From the NCBI GenBank assembly GCA_034429215.1, contig DAOUGI010000125.1:17206-81205 (forward strand): DNA of 64,000 nucleotides, given 5' to 3'. The notes under the pieces were generated by a model. It was not told where the DNA came from. It was given only the letters and a program-made list of their open reading frames with translations, and made no database searches. Position numbers and translations under genes: made by a program. Below, piece after piece: positions 8,529-17,296 of the stretch. Source of the stretch: JAFGOG01 sp034429215 (GTDB taxonomy: Bacteria > Chloroflexota > Anaerolineae > JAAYZQ01). Every line of letters starts with the position of its first letter. Position 1 is the stretch's first letter.

Positions 8529-10631
8529 ATGAAGCATGCCGAGAAGATGCGTCACTGGATGATATTCTGGATCATGGTTACACTCATGACGACCACATCA
8601 TCTGGTAGTGTGGAATCCAGAACGAACATAAAGAGATTCCAGGAAAAAAGCCTGGGGTTCAGCATCGCCTATCCAGCTGATGGATGGGAAGCACGTTTAA
8701 TTATCAGCAATCAGGGTCCCCAGCCCGAGATAGTCATGCGACGACGAATTACCCTATTCGGTCCTGATCTTGGGCGGATCAACATTGACGTCTGGAATAA
8801 CCTAGAGCATCTGACAACACAGGAATGGTTTGACCGCGTCTTAGGCTGGGTGCGTGCCTCTTCGGACCTTGAACTCAAATTTCCTGACAGGAGCACGGAT
8901 CGAGAGCCGGCTATCACCTTTATCCAGCCCCGATCTGGCAAAGGGGTTAAGTCTCGATCCACTGTTCTTTTACATGGCGATTTGGTCTATCGACTTGAAT
9001 ACATCGAGGCCGACGGAGGCGCAGCCCAGGGCGTCTACGAGTCGATTCTGGATAGTTTTCAGTTTGTACCCATTACAGAAGCTGAAGCATGGACCCCGGA
9101 TATTCTGACAGGCCCACCTCAAGTGTCAGGATCAGGGCCCGATGATTGTAACTGCAGCATTTATGGTGGTTGTGACAACTGTTGTGGTATTAGCGATCCA
9201 GGCAACCCCTTTCCTTGCTGTTACGGAAACTGTACTTGGTACGCTTACTATCGCTGGTATCACACCGGACCACAGCCACGCCCTCATGATCTAGCAGCAG
9301 TCGAATACCACAATGCCGGGGAATGGTATCCTGCGGCTGTCAACGCTGGCTATGCGACTGGCACAACACCTACCGTCGACGCCATTGCCATTTGGCAACC
9401 ATACGCCTGTCAATTCGGCTGGTGTGCCGGGGATGTAGGGCATGTTGGCTATGTAATTGCGGTGGATGGTGACAACTTTACCTTTCAAAGCATGAGCTGG
9501 GATGGGGGCTGCGGGGTCTGGCTCGATGGTCCTGGCCAAAAAGATACTACGCCGAACCCAATAACCGGCTACCCAAATGTCACATTCATTTACACAACAA
9601 ATCCTTGCTGTTGTTCTAGCAAAAAAGGGTGCGACGCAGGCAAGCCCGAACCGCAACTATCTGCAGCTTCCGATGTTGCCGTGTTTGCACCACTCGAAAG
9701 ACTTCCTTCGGTTACAGCTTTGCCAACGATCGAACCAAAATGGACGCCTTCATCCCTTCATACGGCTTGGCCCTCTCCCACCCCAATTCCTAACTACCGA
9801 GAGCCGGTTGAGCCCCAACGTACCCCACCCGCTTCCGCCCACTACCAGATTCCTAAGAACGTCTTTGGCAGCGGCGGCGGCGAAAAGAGATCGACGAGCT
9901 ACGTGATGAACAGCACCCAAGGCCAGTCTACTGACCTGAACCGCCGCCAGAGCGCCGGCTATGTCCTCATCCCCGGCTACTGGAGCCAATGGGTGCCCGG
10001 TCCCCGCCGCGCCTACCTGCCCCTGATCCTGAAAAACTACTACGCATCCGCTACACCCACCGCCACACCGACTCCCACTCGTACCCCCACGCCGACCCAC
10101 ACCGCGACCCACACCCCTACGCCCACCGCCACGCCGACCAACACTCCAATCCCGACGCCCGTTCCCTTCTACATCCAACCAGAGCCGACGCCGGATTCGT
10201 GCGACTGCAACGCAGGCTGGTACTGTTACACCAATCTCCGTGGTGAGACGCAGCGCCTCACGCTGGCCACCAACGATCCCGGCGGCTCTACCAACTGGGC
10301 TTTCTGGCGGCCCAACATCCCGCGCGCCGGAACATACAAGGTCGAGGCCTTTATCGCCAACCATGGCGCGATCACCTGGCCCTGCTCGCCTCACCCAGTT
10401 ATCCCCGGCGACACCGAGTGCGCGCAGTACGAATTCTGGCACAACGGGCAACAGACGATCGTGATCGGCAATCAGACGCCTATCGCCGACGGTTGGCTGG
10501 ATCTGGGCAACCACCCTTTCAACGCCGGTACCTCCGACTATGTCAGACTCAGCGACCTGACGTGCAATCCGCCCCTGGAGATCTTTGTGTCGTTCGGCTC
10601 GATGCGCTTTACCTTTGTTTCAGACAAGTGA
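8529..10631 (+). CDS. Secreted CHAP-domain protein with TPT linker and golvesin-like C-terminal domain
   Basis: The 700-residue exported protein begins with a hydrophobic signal (MIFWIMVTLM). A region of about 180 residues resembles a PsbP/lipoprotein-like fold. A Cys-rich CHAP amidase/peptidase domain follows, with nucleophile Cys235 in GNCTWYAYY and His305 in GDVGHVGY. A YLPLILKNY signature, a Thr-Pro linker (about residues 515-550) and a domain resembling the golvesin C-terminal/xly-like module complete it. The start at 8529 is chosen because AGGAGG sits 7 bases upstream; a start at 8472 would lack a signal and a binding site. It may cleave peptidoglycan or act outside the cell. Paralogues flank it on both sides. 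Confidence 0.8.
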   Translation: MKHAEKMRHWMIFWIMVTLMTTTSSGSVESRTNIKRFQEKSLGFSIAYPADGWEARLIISNQGPQPEIVMRRRITLFGPDLGRINIDVWNNLEHLTTQEWFDRVLGWVRASSDLELKFPDRSTDREPAITFIQPRSGKGVKSRSTVLLHGDLVYRLEYIEADGGAAQGVYESILDSFQFVPITEAEAWTPDILTGPPQVSGSGPDDCNCSIYGGCDNCCGISDPGNPFPCCYGNCTWYAYYRWYHTGPQPRPHDLAAVEYHNAGEWYPAAVNAGYATGTTPTVDAIAIWQPYACQFGWCAGDVGHVGYVIAVDGDNFTFQSMSWDGGCGVWLDGPGQKDTTPNPITGYPNVTFIYTTNPCCCSSKKGCDAGKPEPQLSAASDVAVFAPLERLPSVTALPTIEPKWTPSSLHTAWPSPTPIPNYREPVEPQRTPPASAHYQIPKNVFGSGGGEKRSTSYVMNSTQGQSTDLNRRQSAGYVLIPGYWSQWVPGPRRAYLPLILKNYYASATPTATPTPTRTPTPTHTATHTPTPTATPTNTPIPTPVPFYIQPEPTPDSCDCNAGWYCYTNLRGETQRLTLATNDPGGSTNWAFWRPNIPRAGTYKVEAFIANHGAITWPCSPHPVIPGDTECAQYEFWHNGQQTIVIGNQTPIADGWLDLGNHPFNAGTSDYVRLSDLTCNPPLEIFVSFGSMRFTFVSDK

Positions 10632-10658
10632 TCGATAGAGCACAGAGAGGAGTCAATT

Positions 10659-11816
10659 ATGAAAACGATAGCCAAGCATTTGATCCCCAACGCCGGCGCG
10701 TTGATCCTGATCGGCCTTCTGCTCCTTGTCCAGGCAGCAGGCGCCCAACCAGCCGACGAGCCAGCTCAACCGCTGGCTCCCTCCCAGACATTCATCAGCT
10801 ACCAGGGCACCCTAGCCGACCAGAACGGCAACCCCGTCAATGGGCCAATAACGATGGAGTTTGCACTATACAATGACCCTGCAGCAGGCACACAGCAGTG
10901 GGGATGGGAGACCCAAACCGTGCAGGTGAGTAACGGTCTATTCCATGTCCTGCTGGGCAGCGTCGCGCCGTTCAATCTGTCCACATCAGCAGGCGACCTG
11001 TACCTGGCCATCAAGGTCAACGGCGAGGAGCTGGCGCCGCGCGAACTGCTGACCAGCGTGTTCCACGCCGTGCAGGCTACAGGTACCGCCGGTGACTTTG
11101 AAATGAACGGCCATTGGATCATGAATACCACTGGCCTGCGCAGTCCCGCGGGCACTGGCCTGACCATCGACGCCGGCTATCCTTCCGATAACACTTTAAC
11201 CTTGCTAGATGACGTCAGTATTCCGAATGGAGACGTAAGTATCCCAAACGGCAGTCTGTACGTGGCCGGGAATGTGTCCGGAGTAGGGAATGTGCTCGGA
11301 CAAGGCGGGCAGCAGATCCATATGCCGCCTGGCTTTGCAAACATCTACTTCAATTGGCACTATGGAGCCAACGTGGAGTTTGGTGGCGGCGACGGAGTTG
11401 TGGATGTATCCATCACTCCAACAGGCATTGACATGCATGGCAACACTGTATCCAATTGCGGCGCCCTGACCGAAGCCAACCTCCAGACCGCCGAAGAACG
11501 CGCCGCCGAGCGCATCTCCCGCTTTGAGGAAGGCGATGTCATGTGCTGGGGCGACGGCCAGCTCGAAAAATGCGCGCAGGTTGGAGATCCGCTGGTCCAG
11601 GCCGTGGCCGACGCCAACGGCAAGCCGATCATCATCGGCGCGGAGGTCATCAAGGTGGTCGGTCCGGTCAAGCGCGGCGATTTCCTGGTCGCCTCGGACG
11701 TGCCCGGCTATGCTATGGCCGCCCGCTCGCCGGCCTTTGGCACGGTCATCGCTCAGGCGTTGGAGGATTTCATAGGCGGGCAGGGCCTGATCAGGGCCAT
11801 GATCCGCAAATTCTGA
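10659..11816 (+). CDS. Exported tail-fibre-like protein, paralogue 2
   Basis: The 385-residue protein is a clear paralogue of the product at 7233. It has a signal peptide, then YQGTLADQNGNPVNGP, FALYNDP and LFHVLLGS, and an almost identical C-terminus (GALTEANLQT, ADANGKPIIIGAEV, GDFLVASDVPGYA, AMIRKF). The central 150 residues differ and carry short repeats (NGDVSIPNGSL). A GAGAGGAG site precedes the ATG. Conserved ends with a variable middle suggest a shared export or trimerisation scaffold presenting different fibres (inference). Confidence 0.75.
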   Translation: MKTIAKHLIPNAGALILIGLLLLVQAAGAQPADEPAQPLAPSQTFISYQGTLADQNGNPVNGPITMEFALYNDPAAGTQQWGWETQTVQVSNGLFHVLLGSVAPFNLSTSAGDLYLAIKVNGEELAPRELLTSVFHAVQATGTAGDFEMNGHWIMNTTGLRSPAGTGLTIDAGYPSDNTLTLLDDVSIPNGDVSIPNGSLYVAGNVSGVGNVLGQGGQQIHMPPGFANIYFNWHYGANVEFGGGDGVVDVSITPTGIDMHGNTVSNCGALTEANLQTAEERAAERISRFEEGDVMCWGDGQLEKCAQVGDPLVQAVADANGKPIIIGAEVIKVVGPVKRGDFLVASDVPGYAMAARSPAFGTVIAQALEDFIGGQGLIRAMIRKF

Positions 11817-11843
11817 GTCCGTACAGACCCCCATAAAAAGGGG

Positions 11844-11876
11844 CCCGGCAGATCTGATTGTCAGAGATCTGCCGGG
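11844..11876. terminator. Bidirectional terminator between convergent genes
   Basis: A 12-bp perfect stem CCCGGCAGATCT/AGATCTGCCGGG encloses a 9-base loop. On the minus strand it is followed by a CCCCTTTTTA tail, on the plus strand by a weaker TCTCGCTTTCT. It separates the paralogue at 10659 from the minus-strand DUF1848 gene. Confidence 0.8.
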
Positions 11877-11885
11877 TCTCGCTTT

Positions 11886-12731
11886 CTAGCCCGCATAGCA
11901 GTACAGGCAGCGGTGGCAGCGCGCCCACTGGCCGTACAGCCCCACGTCGAAATAGGGGGCGCAGCCACAGCCGGGGCGACTGCCGGCCGCCCGCACCCGC
12001 CCCGGATCGCGCCCCGACAAGCTCACGAACCAATCGTAATCGCCGCAGGCCGCCGCCCGCAAGCCCGGCACCTTTCCCGCCAGCCCAGCCGACTCGGCGC
12101 AGACGGCGACGGTCAGCCCAAACTCACCGGCAACCTGCACGATGTCGGCGGCGATCCCGGCGCGCCAGGCCTCGTCATAGCCGGGCATCCCGTCCGCCCA
12201 GCCGGGCAGCGCGGCGGACAGGCGGGCGTCCACCCGCTTGTAGCGGCCGGGCGGGGCGATGAAATTGACCACGCAGCGGGTCAGCCCAAGCGCTGCCCCC
12301 TTATCCGCCAGCCGGCGAAAGCGGTCCAGGTCGTGCACGGTCGGGATGACCGGGTCGTAACGCCACGTGACATGCTCGGGACCTCCGGCCATGGCGATCA
12401 ACCTGGCCACCCCGGCGAAAGGCTCTGCCGGGGTCCAGGGCTCCCACTGGGCACCGCTCAAGCCGGTCACCGTAACCTGGGCCGCCAGCGTTGTGCCTTT
12501 TAGCCGCAGACCCCTCAACAACCCGCCGCCCCGGACCAGGGCCCCGGCGGCATCTTTGGTCCACAACTGGACGATCCAGGGCGGGCCGAACGCCTCGACC
12601 ACGGATCGCAGGTTTTCCCACACCCGCCCGATGCGCGCCGGGTCGGTGCGCCGCGTCACGTCCAGGTATGTCGCTCCGCCTACCCGTTGCAGGTAGCGGG
12701 CGTAATCCTCCAGCCGGAAGACAAGGCCCAT
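11886..12731 (-). CDS. DUF1848 family protein, probable iron-sulfur/SAM-type enzyme
   Basis: The 281-residue protein matches DUF1848: the N-terminal SVVEAFGPPWIVQLWTKD-like strand, the central YDPVIPTVHDLDRFRRLAD, and a diagnostic Cys-rich C-terminus (GCGCAPYFDVGLYGQW, then CHRCLYCYA). The Cys cluster at the C-terminus suggests an iron-sulfur site related to radical SAM enzymes. The family has no proven function. It is transcribed alone, divergent from the ABC-F gene. Confidence 0.8.
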   Translation of the reverse strand: MGLVFRLEDYARYLQRVGGATYLDVTRRTDPARIGRVWENLRSVVEAFGPPWIVQLWTKDAAGALVRGGGLLRGLRLKGTTLAAQVTVTGLSGAQWEPWTPAEPFAGVARLIAMAGGPEHVTWRYDPVIPTVHDLDRFRRLADKGAALGLTRCVVNFIAPPGRYKRVDARLSAALPGWADGMPGYDEAWRAGIAADIVQVAGEFGLTVAVCAESAGLAGKVPGLRAAACGDYDWFVSLSGRDPGRVRAAGSRPGCGCAPYFDVGLYGQWARCHRCLYCYAG

Positions 12732-12775
12732 GCTGTGCTACCGCTCTCCTTGCCAGACAGTAATCAACATCGCCG

Positions 12776-12805
12776 ATTGTACCACACTGTAGGAGACCTT
12801 GGCAA
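12776..12805 (-). promoter_or_regulatory. Promoter of DUF1848 gene
   Basis: On the minus strand TTGCCA (12800-12805) and TACAAT (12776-12781) are separated by 18 bases, with TGG before the -10. It is back to back with the ABC-F promoter, about 60 bases away. Confidence 0.6.
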
Positions 12806-12863
12806 TTCACCATACGCCAACGAGCAGATCGCAAGAAGGCACAACTAACCTGTCCTGTCACTT

Positions 12864-12892
12864 TGACACGGTCCGGTTTTCGGGCTATAATC
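12864..12892 (+). promoter_or_regulatory. Consensus promoter of ABC-F leader transcript
   Basis: TTGACA (12864-12869) and TATAAT (12887-12892) are exactly 17 bases apart, a perfect sigma-70/SigA consensus. Transcription would start near 12899 and give a leader of about 185 bases before the ABC-F ATG at 13085. Confidence 0.9.
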
Positions 12893-12922
12893 GGCCTGTA
12901 ATTCTGACAGGAGGTGAAACCG

Positions 12923-12979
12923 GTGCCCTGCAATCTTGTTCCGACATTTGGCGTCTGTAGTGCATCGGATCGTTGGTAG
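12923..12979 (+). CDS. Leader peptide of ABC-F gene, 18 codons
   Basis: A strong AGGAGGTGA site (12909-12917) sits 8 bases before GTG, which opens an 18-codon frame MPCNLVPTFGVCSASDRW ending in TAG at 12977. The frame starts about 24 bases after the predicted transcription start and ends 22 bases before an intrinsic terminator. Leader peptides placed this way control several ABC-F antibiotic-resistance genes by drug-dependent ribosome stalling (known for vmlR- and msrD-type genes). That this one stalls is inference. Confidence 0.7.
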   Translation: MPCNLVPTFGVCSASDRW

Positions 12980-13001
12980 CCTCTTTCAGGACAGATTTTA
13001 C

Positions 13002-13035
13002 GCCGTGGGTGCGCTCGACGCCCACGGCTTTTTTT
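13002..13035 (+). terminator. Leader terminator (attenuator) upstream of ABC-F
   Basis: A 10-bp stem (13002-13011 with 13019-13028, one G-U pair) with loop CGCTCGA is followed directly by seven T. It lies between the leader peptide and the ABC-F start, so it would stop transcription before the gene. The downstream GTGGGC at 13042-13047 can pair with GCCCAC in the 3' arm, giving a possible competing fold. Confidence 0.85.
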
Positions 13036-13084
13036 GTGCCCGTGGGCAGGCCGCATCCCGGCGCCATGATAGGATAGAATCGAA

Positions 13085-14755
13085 ATGTTACAGGTCAGCA
13101 ACCTATCCAAATCGTTCGGCGACAACCAGATCCTCGACCGGGTGTCGTTCACCGTCAATCCCGGCGAGAGGGTAGGGCTCATCGGGGCCAACGGCTGCGG
13201 CAAAACGACGCTGCTCAAGATCATCCTGGGCGAGCTCCAGCCCGACAGCGGCAGCGCCTGGCTGTCGCCGGCCGACGTGCGGGCCGGCTACCTGGCCCAG
13301 GCCCTGGAGGTCGAGCCGGGCCAGACAGTAGGCCAGGTCATGGCCGCTGCCCTGGCCGGCCTGGCCGAGGCCGAGCGCCGCCTGGAGACGCTGTCGGCGG
13401 CCATGGCTGCTGCCCAGGGCCAAGAGCTGCAGCGGCTCTTGGGTGAATACGGCCGGGCGCTGGCCACCTTTGAGCGCCTGGGCGGCTATGATTTTCAGGC
13501 CCGCGCAGACGCCGTGCTGGACGGCCTCGAGCTGCGCGATCTGTCCCAGGAAACGCCGGTGGATATCCTGAGCGGCGGGCAAAAGACGCGCCTGGGGCTG
13601 GCCCGCCTGCTGCTGTCGAACCCCGACTTGCTGCTCCTCGACGAGCCGACCAACCACCTCGATATCGAGGCGCTGGAGTGGCTGGAGCGCTTTTTACAGG
13701 GGTTTCGCGGCGCCGTCCTGATCGTCTCCCACGACCGGACCTTTCTGGACCGGACGGTGAGCGCCATCCTCGATCTCGATCAGCTTAGCCACACGATCAC
13801 CTGCTACCCAGGCACCTACACCGACTATGCCCAGGCCAAGCAGCGGGAGTGGGAGAAACAGTGGGCCGCCTATAAGGACCAGCAGGCGTTTTTTGCCCGG
13901 CTGGAAGGCACCATCACCGACAAGAAGAACTATGCCCGGTCGATCGAGGCCGGAACGGTCGATTATGCCACGCGCAAGATCGCCATGCGCATCGCCCACC
14001 GGGCCGTGATCCAGCAGCGGCGCCTCCAGCGCATGCTCGACTCGGAAGAGCGGATCGACAAGCCGGAGCGGACCTGGCAGATGAAGCTCCAGTTTACCGA
14101 CACGCCGCCGTCGGGCCGCGATGTGCTCGTGATCGAGGATGTGGCCATGGGCTTTGGCGAGCACGAGCTGTTCCGCGATGCAAGCCTGACCCTGCGCGCC
14201 GGGGAGCGGATCGCCCTGGTCGGCCCCAACGGCTCGGGCAAGACGACGCTGGCCCGCCTGATCCTCGGCGAGCTGGCTCCGCGGGCCGGCCGGCTGCGGC
14301 TGGGCACCGGCGTCCGGGTGGGCTACTATGCCCAAGAACAGGAAGACCTGGACCCCGACAGCACACCCTACGACCTGATCCGCGCAGTTGCCCCGCTGGA
14401 TCAGACCGAAACCCGCAGCTTTCTCCACTATTTCCTGTTCGCCGGCGACGACGTGTTCGTGCCGGTCGGCAGCCTCAGCTTTGGCGAGCGGGCGCGCCTG
14501 GCGCTGGCGCGGCTCGTGGCTCAGGGCTGCAACTTGCTGCTGCTCGACGAGCCGATCAACCACCTGGACATCTCGTCACGCACCCGCTTTGAGCAGGCCA
14601 TGACCGCTTTCGAAGGGACGGTGCTGGCCATCGTGCACGACCGTTACTTTATCGACCGCTTTGCTACCGGCCTGTGGGCCGTCGACAGGGGCACCATCCG
14701 TCCCTACGCCAACCTGGAGGACCTGCGGAACAGCCAAACACGCCGGCCCACATAA
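13085..14755 (+). CDS. ABC-F family ATPase, possible ribosome-protection type
   Basis: The 556-residue soluble protein has two ABC domains and no membrane segments. Domain 1 has Walker A GANGCGKT, signature LSGGQ and Walker B LLLLDEPTNHLD; domain 2 has GPNGSGKT, LSFGE and LLLLDEPINHLD, where Ile replaces the usual Thr. The linker between domains (about residues 240-340) is rich in Arg and Gln and is the part that reaches the ribosomal tunnel in this class. ABC-F proteins bind the ribosomal E site; some dislodge antibiotics. The leader peptide and attenuator upstream favour an inducible resistance-type member over a housekeeping one (inference). No transporter partner is nearby. Confidence 0.88.
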   Translation: MLQVSNLSKSFGDNQILDRVSFTVNPGERVGLIGANGCGKTTLLKIILGELQPDSGSAWLSPADVRAGYLAQALEVEPGQTVGQVMAAALAGLAEAERRLETLSAAMAAAQGQELQRLLGEYGRALATFERLGGYDFQARADAVLDGLELRDLSQETPVDILSGGQKTRLGLARLLLSNPDLLLLDEPTNHLDIEALEWLERFLQGFRGAVLIVSHDRTFLDRTVSAILDLDQLSHTITCYPGTYTDYAQAKQREWEKQWAAYKDQQAFFARLEGTITDKKNYARSIEAGTVDYATRKIAMRIAHRAVIQQRRLQRMLDSEERIDKPERTWQMKLQFTDTPPSGRDVLVIEDVAMGFGEHELFRDASLTLRAGERIALVGPNGSGKTTLARLILGELAPRAGRLRLGTGVRVGYYAQEQEDLDPDSTPYDLIRAVAPLDQTETRSFLHYFLFAGDDVFVPVGSLSFGERARLALARLVAQGCNLLLLDEPINHLDISSRTRFEQAMTAFEGTVLAIVHDRYFIDRFATGLWAVDRGTIRPYANLEDLRNSQTRRPT

Positions 14756-14756
14756 A

Positions 14757-14785
14757 GTGACAAATTCGGGAGACGGTGGTACAAT
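14757..14785 (+). promoter_or_regulatory. Promoter of small hypothetical gene
   Basis: GTGACA (14757-14762) and TACAAT (14780-14785) are 17 bases apart with TGG before the -10. Transcription would start near 14791, which argues against the in-frame GTG at 14776 as the start of the next gene. Confidence 0.55.
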
Positions 14786-14820
14786 ATCCTCAAGGTATGC
14801 AGCAGAGGAAGATATCAGCC

Positions 14821-15168
14821 ATGCGCCAGTCGAAAACCTTGACAGGTAAGCCCTTTTCATACGAAGGAGCCCTGCAGACTGAGCTCAAGATTCGCACAGC
14901 GAGCAGTGTCGTCGACATCTCGTCTGATGTAATCACCTTCGTCATGGGCGAGCTTGAGCGGGGCGAAGAAAACGCGATGGGCGCCTGCCGCGACAACCCT
15001 TCTCCCGGATCTCTGGGTGACAAGCTCAAGAGGGAGATGGGCACATCGCCGCAAGTACTGTCGTATCTGATTCCCCTGTTGCAGGAGGTCGGTTTCTGCA
15101 CAGCCTTTAAGCAGGGACGGGCCTATGTCGTCCGGCGCCCAATGAGACGAAGAACCGTCAAACCGTAA
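14821..15168 (+). CDS. Hypothetical 115-residue protein, possible winged helix
   Basis: No family was recognised. The C-terminal half (GSLGDKLKREMGTSPQVLSYLIPLLQE, then a strand FCTAFKQGRAYVVRR) has the helix-helix-wing pattern of a small winged-helix domain; the C-terminus is strongly basic. The start at 14821 is preferred because AGAGGA lies about 11 bases upstream and the predicted transcription start is near 14791; ATG at 14797 is the alternative. Confidence 0.55.
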   Translation: MRQSKTLTGKPFSYEGALQTELKIRTASSVVDISSDVITFVMGELERGEENAMGACRDNPSPGSLGDKLKREMGTSPQVLSYLIPLLQEVGFCTAFKQGRAYVVRRPMRRRTVKP

Positions 15169-15216
15169 GCAGTTTGGCATTGGTCTAGAATTTGACATAA
15201 GGAGCCTGTTGCCAGC

Positions 15217-15852
15217 ATGGATTTTGAGAGCATTCTAAGTACGATCCAGCCGTTTGTCGTCGTGTTCGTGGCGCTTTTGGCTGCTTTTCTGACGGCGACC
15301 TGGATCGGCGCCGTGATCTGGGCTTTTCGCGACATCCGTTCTCGGTCGCGTGATATTTTCGCCCAGGTGCTGGCCACGCTGATGGTGTTGGTCTTTTTTC
15401 CACTCTTCCCGGTGCCCGGCCTGCTGCTCTATTTCATCCTCCGGCCCCGCGAGACGCTCTCGGAAGTCTATGAGCGCTCGCTGGAGGAGGAGGTACTGCT
15501 GCAAGGCATCGAGGAGCGGCTGGCCTGTCCCGGCTGCAACCGGCGGATCGAAGATGCCTTTATGATCTGCCCAACCTGTCACACCCGCCTGAAAAAGGCT
15601 TGCCCATCGTGTGGACGGCTGCTTCACCTGCGGTGGAACATCTGCCCCTACTGCGGCGCGGTGCAAACCGCGGCCAAAGGCGCCGTTCCGTCTCCCAGGG
15701 TCGAGGCGCCTACCGAGGCGCCTGTCCTCTACCCCGCACCAGAGACGGCGGCTGAGCCTGTTGACCTGCCCCTCGAAGAAGAGGTGCCGGCTGATTATCT
15801 CGCCCAAGAAGAGACCGCTCCCCCCGATTGGGCTGATACACCCAGCTCATAA
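15217..15852 (+). CDS. Membrane protein with double zinc ribbon
   Basis: The 211-residue protein has two hydrophobic helices near the N-terminus (about residues 10-36 and 48-72), then a cytoplasmic part with three Cys pairs (CPGC, CPTC, CPSCG and CPYCG), typical of double zinc ribbon (DZR) domains, and an acidic Pro-rich tail. AAGGAG precedes the ATG. The role is unknown; zinc ribbons on membrane anchors often recruit other proteins. Confidence 0.7.
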   Translation: MDFESILSTIQPFVVVFVALLAAFLTATWIGAVIWAFRDIRSRSRDIFAQVLATLMVLVFFPLFPVPGLLLYFILRPRETLSEVYERSLEEEVLLQGIEERLACPGCNRRIEDAFMICPTCHTRLKKACPSCGRLLHLRWNICPYCGAVQTAAKGAVPSPRVEAPTEAPVLYPAPETAAEPVDLPLEEEVPADYLAQEETAPPDWADTPSS

Positions 15853-15865
15853 ACCTGGCGAACCA

Positions 15866-15894
15866 GGGGCGCGGCGTGCAACACGTCGCGCCCC
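15866..15894 (+). terminator. Hairpin between zinc-ribbon gene and protease gene
   Basis: A 13-bp stem (15866-15878 with 15882-15894, one G-T mismatch/wobble) encloses a 3-base loop. It is followed only by TTCC, so termination may be weak or factor-dependent. Confidence 0.5.
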
Positions 15895-15919
15895 TTCCAT
15901 AGTTAGAGGAGTTCAATAG

Positions 15920-17296
15920 ATGAAGCGAACACACGTCGTGCTGATTGCCGCCGTCCTGGTGGCTCTGCTTACCGCATGCAGCCAGATCAACCTCACACGC
16001 TCCCCGTCGCCCACTGTGGCCGCGACCGCTGCTCCGACCAATACCCCGGCAACGCCGGCTCTAACCAGGACGCCCCAACCGACGCTGCCGCCAACCGCCG
16101 GGCCGGCTGCCACCGCCGGCTCGGAGCAGGACGAGCTGCTGGCAGCCGCGGAGGCGATCGGCGCCGAGATGGAAGCGATCCGGGGCCTGGAGGCCACGCA
16201 GCCGATCACCAACGGCCTGATGTCCAGATCCGAGCTGGCCGACTATATGCAGGAAGAGCTCGACCGGGAGTACGCGCCCGAGGAGATGGAGAACGACGTC
16301 CGGACCATGGCCGCCTTTGACTTGCTCCCGGAGGATTACGATCTGCGGGGTGAGCTGGTGGAGCTCTATTCGGAGCAGGTCGCAGGCTTTTACGACGACG
16401 AAGATAACACACTGTACGTGATCAGCGAGAGCGGGCTGGATCTGATAGCCCGCATCACCCTGGCCCACGAGATCACCCACGGGCTGCAGGACGAGCGTTT
16501 TGACCTGAATACCTTCCTCGATGACGACCGGATGAGCGACGACGAGATCCTGGCGCGGCAGGCGCTGATCGAGGGCGACGCCACTGTAGCGATGACCGCA
16601 TACCTGATGAACCACCTGTCCGACATTACGGAAGAGGATATCGCCGCCTTGCAGTCGGAAGAGCTGCTGGAGAGCGCACAGCAGTTGGCAGAGACGCCGG
16701 CGATCATCCGCGAGACCTTTGAATTTCCATACACCTACGGCGAGGCTTTTGTCTCGGCGCTGTACGAGGAGGGTTGGGACGCAGTCGACGGCGCCTATGC
16801 CGATCCACCCGCGACGACCGAGCAGATCCTCCACCCGGAAAAGTATTTCACCCGCGACGAGCCGCAGGTAGTGGCCCTGCCCCCCCTAACCGACACCCTG
16901 GGCAGCGGCTGGCGCCTGGCCGACGAGGATACGCTGGGTGAGTTCCAGACGCAGGTGTACCTGTCCCAACGGCTAGATCGCGAGACCGCCGATGTGGCCA
17001 GCGCCGGCTGGGATGGCGACCGATATGCGGTGTATATCAACGGGGATGACGAGGTGCTGGTTCTGTCCACCGTCTGGGACAGCACGGCCGACCAGAACGA
17101 ATTCGCCGCGGCCTATGCCGAATACGCTCAATCGAAATATGGGCAGCAGGGCAAGCGCAACGGCGACGTCATCTTGTGGGAGACGCCCGATCAGACCGCT
17201 TACCTGGGATGGAACGGCACCAAAACGCTGATCATCCTCGGCCCCGATCGGGCGACGGTGGACAAGGCGCTGGCGGCTATCGAGTCCTACCTATAG
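15920..17296 (+). CDS. Lipoprotein zinc metalloprotease (HExxH)
   Basis: The 458-residue protein has a lipoprotein signal with lipobox LTAC (Cys20), a Thr/Pro-rich tether (about residues 25-65) and a protease-like domain with zinc motif HEITH (His183, Glu184, His187). Glu218 in LIEGDA is the likely third ligand. The C-terminal part (about 340-458) is a separate alpha/beta region. It should be anchored outside the membrane. Its substrate is unknown. The stop overlaps the convergent selD stop by 6 bases. Confidence 0.8.
   Translation: MKRTHVVLIAAVLVALLTACSQINLTRSPSPTVAATAAPTNTPATPALTRTPQPTLPPTAGPAATAGSEQDELLAAAEAIGAEMEAIRGLEATQPITNGLMSRSELADYMQEELDREYAPEEMENDVRTMAAFDLLPEDYDLRGELVELYSEQVAGFYDDEDNTLYVISESGLDLIARITLAHEITHGLQDERFDLNTFLDDDRMSDDEILARQALIEGDATVAMTAYLMNHLSDITEEDIAALQSEELLESAQQLAETPAIIRETFEFPYTYGEAFVSALYEEGWDAVDGAYADPPATTEQILHPEKYFTRDEPQVVALPPLTDTLGSGWRLADEDTLGEFQTQVYLSQRLDRETADVASAGWDGDRYAVYINGDDEVLVLSTVWDSTADQNEFAAAYAEYAQSKYGQQGKRNGDVILWETPDQTAYLGWNGTKTLIILGPDRATVDKALAAIESYL

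Noticed and set aside
12901..13035. Classical riboswitch ahead of the ABC-F gene
   Set aside because: No known aptamer pattern is visible, whereas a strong SD, a short frame and a terminator explain the leader as a peptide-based attenuator.
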